Shown here: positions 26,029 to 38,100 of the stretch, piece by piece
Position numbering within the stretch: the first letter of the stretch is position 1
Layout of the letters: every line of letters starts with the position of its first letter
Assembly (NCBI GenBank): GCA_037954325.1
Contig: JBBMNZ010000028.1
Location: 9,431,501 to 9,495,500, forward strand
Direction of reading: 5' to 3'
Length of the DNA stretch: 64,000 bases
Source: Fistularia commersonii
Taxonomy: Eukaryota > Chordata > Actinopteri > Syngnathiformes > Fistulariidae
Position numbers and translations under genes: made by a program
Notes under the pieces: model-generated
Databases searched by the model: none
Seen by the model: only the letters and a program-made list of their open reading frames with translations
What the model was told of the DNA's origin: nothing

Positions 26029-27732
26029 CCCACGCACTTTCTCCCCCTCGCCCCTCGCTGGCTAATGGCCAACTGGATCTCGGCGACCCCCTTCCCCCCC
26101 CACAGGATGGCCCCAGAGCTGCTCTCACACTACCCAGGAAAACACACACACGCTTGCACTCTCACACGCCTCCTGCGGACTTGTCAGAACACAAGTGCCG
26201 AGCCGAAGGCAGAGGGGTTCTGTAGGTGTGTGATGACGGCAAGGGGCGGCATCGGCTCCCCCTCCAGGGCGGCGGCGTCAGTCACCATCAAATATTGTTG
26301 GGGTTTTTGTTTTGTTTTTTTATTCCGTTTCCCGGCCAAGTAATTCCAGAACGTTGACGAAAGGTCTTTGTAGCTCCTCGCTACAAGCGAATTACAAGCG
26401 AAGACTCCAAAAATGGTAAAAGACCACCAGTGACACCGTCTCTGGTTCAGACCACTTGACCCCCCTCGACCTCACTCCCCCACCCAGAACCGCACACAGA
26501 CGCACAGGAATATCCGACAAATTCAGGGTTTTTAAGACGCGCCCGCGAAGGGCACGCTTTTAAGATGATAAAACTTCAATTTGGTCCTCAGTTATGCAAG
26601 TTTTCAGGTGTGAAGGTTGTTTTGACCTTTTTTTTTTCTTTTTTTCCCCCATCCAACGGTATTCTACGATTATCACCGCGGCCATCCCCAGCAGTGCCGC
26701 CATTTGTTTGCGTTCCCCACGAGTTTCTTAGAGTGACGGAGCATCAATGTCCCCGCCCACTTCAATTCACCAGCCCCCCGCCCACCTCTATTTTTTAACC
26801 CCCACCCAAAGCTGTCGGCCAATCAGTCGCTCTGCACCTTGTTTATTTTTTTTTTTTAAATACCTGCCCAAAATTTTGTCTGCAGGATCAGCACAACAGA
26901 GAACTGGCCTTTTTTGTAAGGTGTTGGTTTTTCTCCCAGAGAAACCCAACACACCGCTGTCTTTCTGCTTCATTTGCAAAATTCTCTCAGATTTCTACCA
27001 AACTCCCTTCAGGTACCTGTGGGAGGGAAAAAAAGAAAAAAAAAGTCAGTGTTTATCTTCTCCGTACCAGGAATGTTTTTATAGAGGAAAAAAGGCAGGT
27101 ATTTGAGAAGGCCAGGCTTACTTTCCGTGTTTTATTTGAGCGTGGAGTGGTTCGCCCCTCTCCCCGAAATGTCTACCAGTTCCTGCTAATGCCGTGTTTG
27201 CAGTCCGGGAAGGGAAGAGGTTGTGGGAGTAATATCCAAGGGGGGATGACCACCAGCAGAACGCCCTTCCCCTCGTTTGTTTTTTTTTTCGTCCCCACCC
27301 TCCCCTTGTGGCGATGGCCGTCCAAAGTTTAGTTTTTATCTTTTAGTAGCAAGACTGTGTAAGATATTTCTTGTCGAGACAAAGAAAAAAAACAAGCCTT
27401 TCAGTACAAACGACCCTCTTTATAACAGGATAAAACAAGAAAGGATTAGAAAGAAAGGAGGAAAAAAAAAAGACATTCAAAGAAGTACATGTAAATATTG
27501 TAGAGGTGTTTGTTTCTCGTAGAAACACACTTGATTCCGAGCTGTAAATATGTGGTTCCTTTTCCCCTCTCCGTGAGGAGGAAACATGTACATACCTTCC
27601 ATTCATTTATTTTTTATTGTTTTTTTTTTTCCTTTTAATTTGATGATTATTTTAATATTATTTGCAATATTTCTCTTGTATTAATGCGTTGGACCCTTTA
27701 TTAATGGTGCATTAAAATATTTTTTAAATAAA
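26029..27732 (+). promoter_or_regulatory. setd1a: setd1a 3' UTR and poly(A) signal
   Basis: About 1.7 kb of non-coding sequence with A- and T-rich tracts follows the TAG. The best poly(A) signal is AATAAA at 27727-27732, followed by a GT-rich stretch (CACATTGTTCTTGAGCGGCTGG). No other hexamer before it is as convincing. Confidence 0.65.
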
Positions 27733-29714
27733 AGCACACCCTCACATTGTTCTTGAGCGGCTGGGGGAAACATGGGCATGAGGCTGAACGGCTGGAGTTC
27801 AGCTTATACTTAACAGTCTTTTATTGAAACAGAAATAGAAAATTGCCTTCTGGTTTTGGCTGTCAAATTAATTTCCACTCAAATTTGATTGCATTACCTT
27901 CTTTACAAATTCAGGTCCCTTTTCCAATTAAAGTCCAGTTTATTGAATTATTTATCCTTTAGAAATCTGCAGCTTTGATCCCTTTTTCAAGACAAAAAGT
28001 ACAGATATTTTTAGGATTCGATAAAATAGATAAATGGGTAGATTTAAAGGAAATCAATAAAAGTAAAGGAGCCCCATCAATCTACATCCTGCTACAATGT
28101 CTCTTCTGCGTCTTGTCAGATTTTCTTTCTGTTCTAACGTGACAGTGGAGTCAACAGGAAGTCGCTGTGACTGCAGAAATGTAAGCAGTTTCCTCTCGTC
28201 ATGTCCGTGACAGAGCACCTGCGACAGACTTCCGCAGTAAGGGAAAATAAATTGAACACGCAAAGAGGAAAAATAGGAATCTGACCTACATAGGCTGCAA
28301 CGCCTAGGTCATTGCATTGAAGTGGGAGATGCCTGAGGCTGGCAATGATGCAGAGTGGTGACCCCATAGGAAACCCCTGTGAATTACTTTTGTTTTGCCT
28401 GTTATTTACGTCTATTACGGCTCTGGGGAAACGAGTTTCAGAGCTGCATCGAAAATGTATTATTAATTTTTTTTTTCTTTCTTTGAACCAGAATCCAGTA
28501 GATGTTTTGGTCCGACGGAGATGTACCACTTCTCCCCTTGTCCGGAGCTTGGCCTTTTTTAAGCCATGTTGTAAATGGGAAAGTTCTGCAGAAACGTCGG
28601 CCCACGAAGCCCGGCTGACCGTGAACGCTTGCGTTGCAGCCAGTACCCGTCATCTTGTGTGAACGACCTATGACACAATCAAGGTTCAGTAGTACTCTAC
28701 ATTTTCCTACCTTGACCGACTTCGGTCAAGGTTTGTGTGACAAACTGAAATTGCCAATTGATCTTTGAACGGCGCTCTTATCTAATGCAGGAACTTATTG
28801 GCCTGTTATTTGTGGTGATTCAAGGCCAAAGAAAACACACAAACCCATGATTGTGTAAGGATTTCGTGGAGGTTCGAACTGAGTTTTCTGGGACTTTCTT
28901 CGGTAGTAATTTATCTTAGGATCGTTTAATTTTGCAGAATTTATATAAACAATAGATTAGAACTTGCTCAAGCTCTGACTAAAGTGTTTCTCTGTAATCG
29001 CCTGTGCCAGCTGAGCATGTCAAAGTGGTTATCTTCAAAAAAGACCACATGCTCCCAGGGACCTGCCTCGCTTGACATGAAAGAACAGCCCAAAAATCAC
29101 TGATTTGGAGGAGGAGGCCCAGAACACAAACATTACTCCGACAATGACAAAGAACACCAAAAAAAGAGAGACTAAGGAAAGCAAACACACACACACACAC
29201 ACACAGACTGAGGATAATGGCTTCTCAAGCTCAGTCAAATGGTCTCCATATGCCGGCTCAGCCCAGGGCAGCCGGCATGTGTGCCCTTCTTTTAGATCAT
29301 TATGACGCAGCTGCATGCAAGGCTCACTATAACGTCACATTGTCTATTTATTTATTTTTTGGTTTATATATTCTTTTTTTTTTTACTTCTTCTTGGTGTT
29401 TGACGCCCATCTGGTCCCACCAGACAGGGATCCAGGCCGGGGCTTCACTTGAGACTCACTCATGCTGCAGCGACGGAGTTGCTGGGGCAAGTTGTTAACT
29501 TCACTACCATGAAGTACCTGTTCTGCATCAACAGGTACTGCTGCAGTTCTACCGCATGTCTATGGCTCAGTGTTATTTCAAATGTGGGACCCTGACAGTT
29601 TAGCGCTTCCTTTTCCTCTTCAGACCCCACATCCACCCAACCAGACCCACAGCCTCCACCCAGCCAAGCTGGCTCCGGCTGCCACAAATTGACCGTATTT
29701 AATTTCATTTAGAA
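27733..29714. other. Intergenic spacer setd1a-hsd3b7, left part
   Basis: No supported gene. A (CA)n microsatellite lies at 29186-29206. Open frames here are short and show no family resemblance. The right edge runs into the tandem array. Confidence 0.5.
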
Positions 29715-30772
29715 GAAAGGATGAGTGTGCACCTAATTAGGTAATTTCCTTTTATTTGACATTTTACTAGAAACAGATATTTCATCAGTTTTTTCCATTA
29801 TTATTATTTTATTTAGAATTTCTAAGGAACAACTAATTTAGTTATTTCCTTTTATTTGGCATTAAGTGAGAAATATTTATTAAAATATTTCCTTTTCTGC
29901 TTTTTTATTTTTTGTATTTGGACTTTCTGAGGACAAAGCGCACTTATTGCCTTTGATATTTATTGAGAGAAAGATATTTCTTTTTTTTTTTATTTCTATT
30001 TTGTTATTTAGAATTTCTGAGGAACACAAGACACAGATTTCCTTTTATATGATATGAATTGAGAAATAAATATATCTAAATATTTGATATTTTTTTAAAT
30101 ATGATTTTTATTTAGAATTTCCAAGGAACACCTAATTCGGTTATTTCCTTTTTGTTTGACATTTATCGAGAAATAAATATTTTATTTTTGTTTGTTCATT
30201 TTTATTTTTTTATTTAGCATTTCTGAGGAACACAAGTGTGCATTTCCTTTTATATATTATGAATTGAGAAATAAATATATTTAAATATATCATTTTTTAA
30301 TATAATTTTTACTTTAAATTTCCAAGAAACACCTAATTCAGTTATTTCCTTTTATCTGACATTTATTTAGAAATAGATATTTCATTTGTTTTTCATTTTT
30401 GTTTTTTATTAGAATTTCTGAGGAGCACAAGACACGTATTTCCTTTTATATAAGAATAAGAATAAGAATAAGAATAAGAACAACTTTATTTATCCCAAAG
30501 GAAACTGTTGTGCCAGAGTTTCAAGTAAAACTTAACAATAATAAATAGTAGGAAATTGTAAAAAAACAGTAAAAAAAATTAAAAGGGGGGGGGGAGTAAG
30601 AAATACAAACAAAACTATAAAATGTCGAAGTTAAGGCTATAAAGTGTTTTCAGGTCTTAAGTACAAAGATTTGATATCATATCAAAGATATGATATAAAT
30701 TGAGAAATAAATATATTTAAATATTTCTTAACTTAATTCAGTTATTTCCTTTTATTTGGCATCGATTGCGAT

Positions 30773-30816
<44 letters not shown>

Positions 30817-30850
30817 TATTTTTTTTTTCAATTTAGAATTTCTAAGTCTA
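29715..30850. repeat. AT-rich tandem array with about 100-bp monomers in a 200-bp higher-order period
   Basis: The phrase (G/A)AATTTC(T/C)(G/A)AGGAACAC recurs near 29815, 29922, 30013, 30114, 30218, 30318, 30414 and 30835. Two monomer types alternate. Type A continues CCTAATTCAGTTATTTCCTT with a TTTGACATTTAT block. Type B continues AAGACACGTATTTCC with TTGAGAAATAAATATATTTA. Same-type copies are about 196-205 bp apart. The array is split by an inserted element at about 30449-30680 and ends in a (TA)n run at about 30777-30812. It lies just upstream of hsd3b7. Confidence 0.85.
30449..30680 (-). mobile_element. 5'-truncated non-LTR element with (AAGAAT)n tail, inserted in the tandem array, copy 2
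   Basis: About four AAGAAT units, then AACAACTTTATTTATCCCAA, AGGAAACTGTTGTGCCAGAG, a poly-A/poly-G interior and AAGTTAAGGCTATAAAGTG. The array monomer reads CCTTTTATAT on the left and resumes GATATGATATAAATTGAG on the right, so this sequence was inserted into it. Orientation is minus-strand (3' end at left), as in the other copies. Confidence 0.75.
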
Positions 30851-30899
30851 AAATTAGGGTGAGGGGTTGAACCTTAGAAGTCTACAATTACTTATTTAA

Positions 30900-31142
30900 A
30901 TTTAGTCCACTCCCTCCCCCTGCAAACGTCTTTGCTTTTTGCTTAAACGTTTGTCGACGAGAACGTTGCTTTCGAAAGAAAGAAAGAACGGATCAACCTT
31001 CGATGACAACATAAAGTTGATCAGAGAGAAAAAGAGAGAGAGAGAGAGAGGGAGGAGGAGGAGGTGGAAGAGGGCCGGCCCCGGAGTTTTCTTAACCGGC
31101 GATGCTGCTTGCTGGGCGGCAGAGCGTCTTGAACCCGCCGTT
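30900..31142 (+). promoter_or_regulatory. hsd3b7: hsd3b7 proximal 5' region
   Basis: Sequence becomes CpG-rich from about 31060. An AG/GGA microsatellite (about 31026-31070) lies before the start codon. The ATG context CCGTTATGG is moderate (G at +4, no purine at -3). No TATA box was identified. Transcription start unknown. Confidence 0.4.
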
Positions 31143-32113
31143 ATGGCATCGGAGCGCCGCGGGCTGGTGTACCTGATCACCGGGGGCTGCGGTTTCCTCG
31201 GCGGGCACCTGCTGAAGCTGCTGCTGGAGCGCGAAGAAGGGCTGCGGGAGGTGCGCGTCTTCGACAAGCACGTAGACGCCGCCGTGCGTGAGCCGGGCTC
31301 AGGTGAGGAGTGCGACGTGGAACCGCAACGTTTGACCCCGCAGTTTGGGTCGCCGGTCCCGATATTGCAGCGCGGTTTCGGTCGGACCTGCGAGAGGATC
31401 GGTCGAGATATCGTGCTGTATCGCGATATGTCACGATATTCGCGAGGATTAGGTGTCCGAACCTGTCACTTTTTTTTTTTTTTTTTTTTTTTGTTGTAAT
31501 GCGAGAGTCATCTTTGGAGAGAAAAGTTCCTCTTTCCCCTATCTCACTATCTCACCATCACTCCTCACGCATTCACGACAACAAACTTCATGTTGTGTAA
31601 GTTCCTTTCTGGGCAGAAAGTGCAGAGCAAAAAAAAAATTGTTTTTTGTTTTTTTCCACATGAAGTAGTCTAGGGGGAGGCAGGAACCCCTACAGACCTG
31701 ATGCGACACAACAGATGGTGATGTGACTCAGCTGGGCATCTCCACATGGAAATTAATCACATTATCCTGACATGTCGGACACAAGAAGGCTGTTCTCCAC
31801 CTCCAGCTTTTACTTCCTAAGTCTGTATCCTGTTAGAGTCGCTGGAAATCAGTCTGGCCGTGGGGTACTCACCCCAGCCAGGGGCAGGGTGTGGTGGCGT
31901 TGGACCTTGGGGGTCCTGTTGTTCCTCCAAGCTGGAGGGATGAGCACTGTTTGGCTTGGCAGATGGAGCTCCACGGGGGTGCGGGCGGCCAGGCAAGCCT
32001 GGGATGTTGTGGTGGTGGTGGGGATGCTTGGACAGTCACGAATGCACTCCAAGATAGATGTTTCCAAAGTTGAATTCCTTTTTTTTTTTGTTCAGTTTTA
32101 ATGTTAACAAAAG

Positions 32114-32153
<40 letters not shown>

Positions 32154-35100
32154 GCTCCCTAACCAGAGCATTCAGCTGTAGCAAATGCATGAAGCATTAA
32201 ATCAACTTTAAATACCAGTCCCGCCCTCCCCCTTTCTGCCTGCAGCAGGACTCAGAACCCGCTCTAGTTTAGTGCACCGCTCAGATAAACCCGGCTCTGA
32301 AGACCTTGGGATCGCCATTATCATAAAACCCAGTGGAAAACAAAAGGCAATCCCAGGCCCTCAAGGCCGGTGGGGTGTTGACAGATTTTACCCTTCCCTC
32401 TCACCCAGAGTCCAGATCTGGTCTGGGCGGAGCAGGTAGAGCTGTCTCGGGGTCGACACGACACCACTGAGACCCAAACTGGAGGCCCTGCAGAAACCAG
32501 ACTCATGACAAATAACTGTGAAAAAAGAAATGGTTGCAATACAAATGTTAAATATTAACAGATCCGTTAAATGCGCAGAGTTCTGCTTGGGTCGAACCCG
32601 GAGGTTATGATCGGCTCCAGGAGTCACACGACATATCAGGGGTTGCTGAGTGTTTCGAGAATGTTCTGCGGTTCTTGCTCAAGACCCTGGGTTTGGAGCG
32701 ACACTGGTGCAGCTCTGAGCGCCACAGAGTCCAAGTTGGAAAACACTCTGTTGGCAAAACCTCTCTTGATCAGTTTAACTTTGCCTGACATTTTATTGTC
32801 ATTCAACAGCGATGAATTATCCCCAAAGAAAGAGCTTTTATTTCCCGTAAACACTCATTTTGTTGGTTTGGGTAACTTTGTAAAATAAATGATAGAAATG
32901 CCCCCCCCCCATTCGTGATCTGTGATGTCATAACAAAGTGGTTTTTCCATGAAGGCAAAAAACAGGTGATTCAAACAGTCCTGTGCTGAGCATCTTATAA
33001 ATATCGATAAATTGACTTTAGACTGCCTCAGGTGATGGTGACCTTGGAGGCAGCCTTCAGCGCCACACCCTCTCCCCGTCTAATGTCTCTGCAGGCCTGT
33101 TTTTCCTTCTCCAGCCGCAGCATGTTCATTTGCCTCTCTTCGTACCTTTCCTGCCCACAGACCAAACGGCGGTGTCTGTGATTCAAGGTGACATCACGGA
33201 TTATGGCAGCGTGCTGGAGGCCACGCGTGGAGTGGATGTTGTGATCCACGCCGCCAGCGTGGTGGACGTCTGGCACCGGATCCCGGAGGCCGTCATCTAT
33301 TCGGTCAATGTCACCGGTGAGTCAAGGAAAGCTCCGTGTGGGTGTGGAGGGAGTGGAACGGAAAAGGGAGAGGCTCAAAACTTTACACTTTTTATTTTTT
33401 CTGACCTTCAGCAAAAAAAAAAAAAAAACAACATAAAAGCTGCGGAAACATTCCCAGTTCCGACCTTGTATGTCATCCTTGCCCTGGTTTCCTACACAGT
33501 CTGGGGATTTTTCTTTAACTGCTGAAATCTAGCCGTCTTCGTGCTTTTTCGTTGGCGCTTTTTATTTCCCATCACATCAGATGCAGATGAAACCAGGTGT
33601 CTTCATAGCACATATAAATAATTCATAGTTTAAAAGCTATGAAAATAGTTTCAGGGTATTTAGGTGTTGAGATGGATCGCGTTCCCTGCCGCCTTTCCTC
33701 TGAGGGCCGTAAAGGCTCCACGCCGCTGAGAGCAGAGCCCGTGTCACAGCTGTCGGTCCTCTAAGAACAGCTCCATTGTTTGCATGTCTGATAAAGTGAA
33801 ACAGTATCTGACTCCAGGGTGGAAAGTCACGGTGGTTAGGATGTTTAGGTTCTTGATGTGAGGTGATGGTAATACTCCTTTGTAACACTATCTGTCACAC
33901 CCAGTGCTTGAAACACCAGCTAAACATACCCTGGATCAGCCCAAAGGCTCTGGTTGTTTTCAAAGCGCGCTGGAAAATTGAACTTTGAACTGTGATAAAT
34001 GTCATAATCCACCGCAAGATGCACAGGAAATAACTTAGCAGTTTGTCACACCGGCGCGACAGCCACTGCAGGTGTCGGGAGACATCTTTAACCACTTCAA
34101 CATTTGAAACGTCTCCGGTTCGACCAGAGAGTGAGGAACTACTGTCACCAAAAAAAACCCCAGTAATAATAATAATAAATAATCAGCCAGAATTGCATCC
34201 CAATTGGGGAAATAGCGGCCCTCGGTGGTAAAACAGGCTAGAATTTTCCTTCATCTGGAGTTGATGTGTTTGAGAGGTGACTATCACTGTCAGTTTTTAA
34301 ATTTAATGTTTTTTTTCTCAAACAAGCTAAATCAGTGAGACCCGTCGCACTTACTTCTCTTCACCGAGGTCGGGTGAGACGCGAGGTGGGGACGCTATCT
34401 CGTCGTAACACGAAGACGAGACGTTTCCTTCCTTCCTTTTTCATCAAGGTGCTTTGATGAAAAACAGATTGCCTGTAATTCTTTGCCCTTGAGTCACCCT
34501 ACGTACGGCATAGAAAAAAAACAGAAAAAATGAAAGAGGGAGTGAACAGATTGAATTCGGGCCCTGAGATGTTGACGGTCTAATCCAGGGGTTTGCAAAC
34601 TACGGGCCGCGGGCCACATCTGGCCCGTTGGTCTTTTTAATCCGGCCCGCCAAAGATCGGTACAGAATTCATACTTGATGTGAACGATTGAACGATTGCT
34701 TCAATGAATGTGGGAGCTCAAACAGGAGATTATTTCATTTTTGGAGCTACTTGAGAATTTTCCCGAGCTGAATGACACAGATTGGCTTTGTGATTTAGCC
34801 CTTACTGTGGACATACTGTCACACATGAATGAGCTGTACGTAAAGGTACAAGGGAAAAACAGGTTTGTGCGTGAAATGCAAGCAAACGTCAGAGCCGTCA
34901 AAACCAAGCTGGTTTTATTTTCAAGGCAAATGTCAGTCAAGGTTTAGACAAATGTCAGATGAGTCTGATATGTACTGTTAAAAAATGCGTTTTTTTTTTT
35001 TTTTGTGTGTCGTATCTTGTGCTGACCCGGCCTGTCTAAAAGTAAATGCGTCCCCTGAGCCAAAAAGTTTGCACGTCCCTGGTCTAGTCAGTGTTGAAGC

Positions 35101-38100
35101 GTTAGCTGGCATTTTCATAATAACAGCCATAACTCTCGGGCTTTTTGTATCCGGGGTTTGTTTTGAATTATTCTCAGAAAGAATCTTGCATTAGATTAGT
35201 CTTATTTAATCCTGACAAAGTAAATCCTGGTAAAAAAAAAAAAAAAAAAAAGATGCAGCACATGCATGCACATCTCAAGCTGACGGTTAAATATCTGCAA
35301 ACTCTGTCTTTGCTTTTTGACCTCTAATCGCCTTGTTGACTAATCGATTCAACAAAAAAAGAAAGAGGAGTGAACGTTTTAGTTTCACTTCCACAAAAGT
35401 ATGCAAAAATACACTGCTTGAAAACAGCAATAGATATCTTATATATATCATATAGATGGATAATTTGTTAGAAACATCCAGGAAACAAAGAATTAAAATA
35501 ATCATAGTAATATTTTTTATTATAAACATATGTATATTTCAATAATATTAAAAAAAACATTTAATTGTGGTTTATCCTTCAGCTTTGTTTGATTTTCATC
35601 AAAAGCATTGCTCAATGTTCTGTGTTGAATAAGATTTTATTAATTTATAGGAGAAAACAAAAGGACTTCAACTATTCTGCACACCAATTTGTGCTCAAAT
35701 GTCTTATTTCACTGCCAACATATTTAGAATGATGTTTATACTATCATTATATCCTATCAATACATATCCAAATGCACTGCGGACAGCAAAATATGAATTT
35801 CACTGCACAGGGAAACACGTTTCTACACTGTGCATGTGACAATAAACGCTTTGAATCTTGAAAAGTGTAAGGGTTCTACTTATTAGTCATTAGTCTGACC
35901 AGATCCGGCTTCTCTTCTTCCTCCTTTGGGAGGTGGAAGGTGCTCTGGGGGTAAAAAGTAGGAACACGTTCTCCATGGCAGAACACACTTAGTTCCGGTT
36001 CCGCTGCCGCTGTGAATGTGACGTGTGTCTGGGCCTGGAACCGAGCTGTAAATGCCTACGGTTTTCCTGACGGCTCGTGTCTTTTTCAGGGACAGAGAAT
36101 GTGATCAAGGCCTGCTTGGAGAACGGCATCACCTGCCTGTTGTACACCAGCACCATGGAGGTGATCGGGCCCAACGTCAACCATCAACCCTTTATCAGGT
36201 GAGGATCTGAGGAACCCCTTTTCCAGCCCCAAGGGTCGAGTACAAAGGACACAACAACATGCTGGTTTAATCAGCAGAACATCTGAGGACCATCCTATTG
36301 CAATCATGGCCTTGATTATAACCAGAAAGAAAACAAAATACCACTTGGTTTTCGCTAATCGGAAGAAATATTTCATCCTGACAAATGGGGGGGACCCAAG
36401 TACCGAGGGGGATTTAGGTTTAATATCACATTATTTGAAAAGGAAAGGTTGCAGGCAGCAGAAAATTGGTTTAATTACAGGCGCATTAGACCTTTCAGTC
36501 TCTCCGTGTTGTCCTGCCCAGGTTTCTCTCCAGACTCTCCATCTTCTTCCCACTGTCTGTTTACAGACAGAGGGTTCATTGGAGACTGTCCATCGGGGTG
36601 AATGAGTTGCAGGGCTGGATCCAGCCTCCGGCCTCACTGTCAGCTGCAATCGCCTCCCAACGACACACACGACCTCACATTCAGGGGGGGAAATAATAAA
36701 TTGAAATAAGGATAAGCCGCGTTTATGATGATAAGTCCATGTAGAACAGACCTGGGTACATTACGGCCGCATCTGGCCCATTTTGCTTTTTTATCCGGCA
36801 CGCCAAACAATTTTCTTTGACTATTTTAACAAGTATTTTCAATCACTATTGACTTTAGATACCCCTTTTTTTCCTTTTGTTTTGATTTTGTACGAATGAT
36901 TACATTCAAAACAATTTCGGTAAATTTAAATGATCATTCATTATTTTAAAGTTGAAATAAAATGCCAAAAAATTGAAGTATTTAAATTGCAATTTTCATT
37001 TTGTTCAATTTACACGATACCTAGTTAGCCCGCACATAAAATTAAATCTGAATTGTGGCCCGCCAGCCAAAATAATTGCCCAGCCCTGATATCGAAGAAT
37101 AACCCACAGCAATTCTAAAGCTGTAATCAATCTGGAATAAAGTTTTTTTAAATAGCAATATCATTAAATATATTTACTCTATAGGGGCATTATACAAAGG
37201 TAAAAATATTTTGCTTTAGAGCATTTTAATCTAATTTTAATTTTAATTTTAAGTAAGAATAAGAGAATAAGAATAAGAACAACCTTATTTATCCCAAAGG
37301 AAATTGTTGTGCCAGAGTTACAATAATAACTAATAATAATAATAAGATGTATAAAATAATAAGATGTATAAAAATGTATGAACAGTATAATCAGTAAAAA
37401 AAAAACAAAAAAAACAAGGGGAAAACAAGAAATATAACTCAACTATAAAGTGTCTTAAGTCCCAAGTGAAGACTATAAAGTGTCTTAAGGTCTTAAATTT
37501 CCAAGTGAAAGATAAGGAGTGCACAAGAGTATGAAAAAATATTGTATATGTAGCTGTTATTAAGTGAAATATTGCAAGTAAACAAACATCCAATGGGGAC
37601 AGTCTGACATATTCACTATTTGCAGTGAAGTTTTCTACTGCGATATGAGCAGAGCATCATCACCCTCACGCAACCCCTACTAACATATACCTTCGCCGAA
37701 TGGCGACAAACCACCTTTTTTAATTCTTCCTGTCCCTGCATGTGTTTCTGTTGCAACGACGCCTTCTTCCCTGGGAAAACAAACGGTTTCCCTTTACCGC
37801 CAGATCCCACATGCCCTGGGTGTCTTTCACTGTTTGCCAGATCTTAGAGGTCTGGGCTGGTCCTCCCGACACACCCTGTCTCTTCCTCACATCTGAGTCT
37901 CCGGCTCTCTCTTTATGCAGGGGTGATGAGGACACGCCTTACAACGTGAATCACACCATGGCATACCCCAAAAGCAAAGCCAAAGCAGAGCGGTTGATCC
38001 TAGAGGCAAATGGAACCAAGGTATGGTTGCTTTTCTGGTTCTTGATTCACCAATTTTTTTCAAGCCACATGAAAAAAAGGCTGTGTAGAATATGAAAGTG

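Noticed and set aside
27734..29185. A possible extra gene between setd1a and hsd3b7
   Set aside because: Open frames are short, with no splice-joined family match, and the human genes are direct neighbours.
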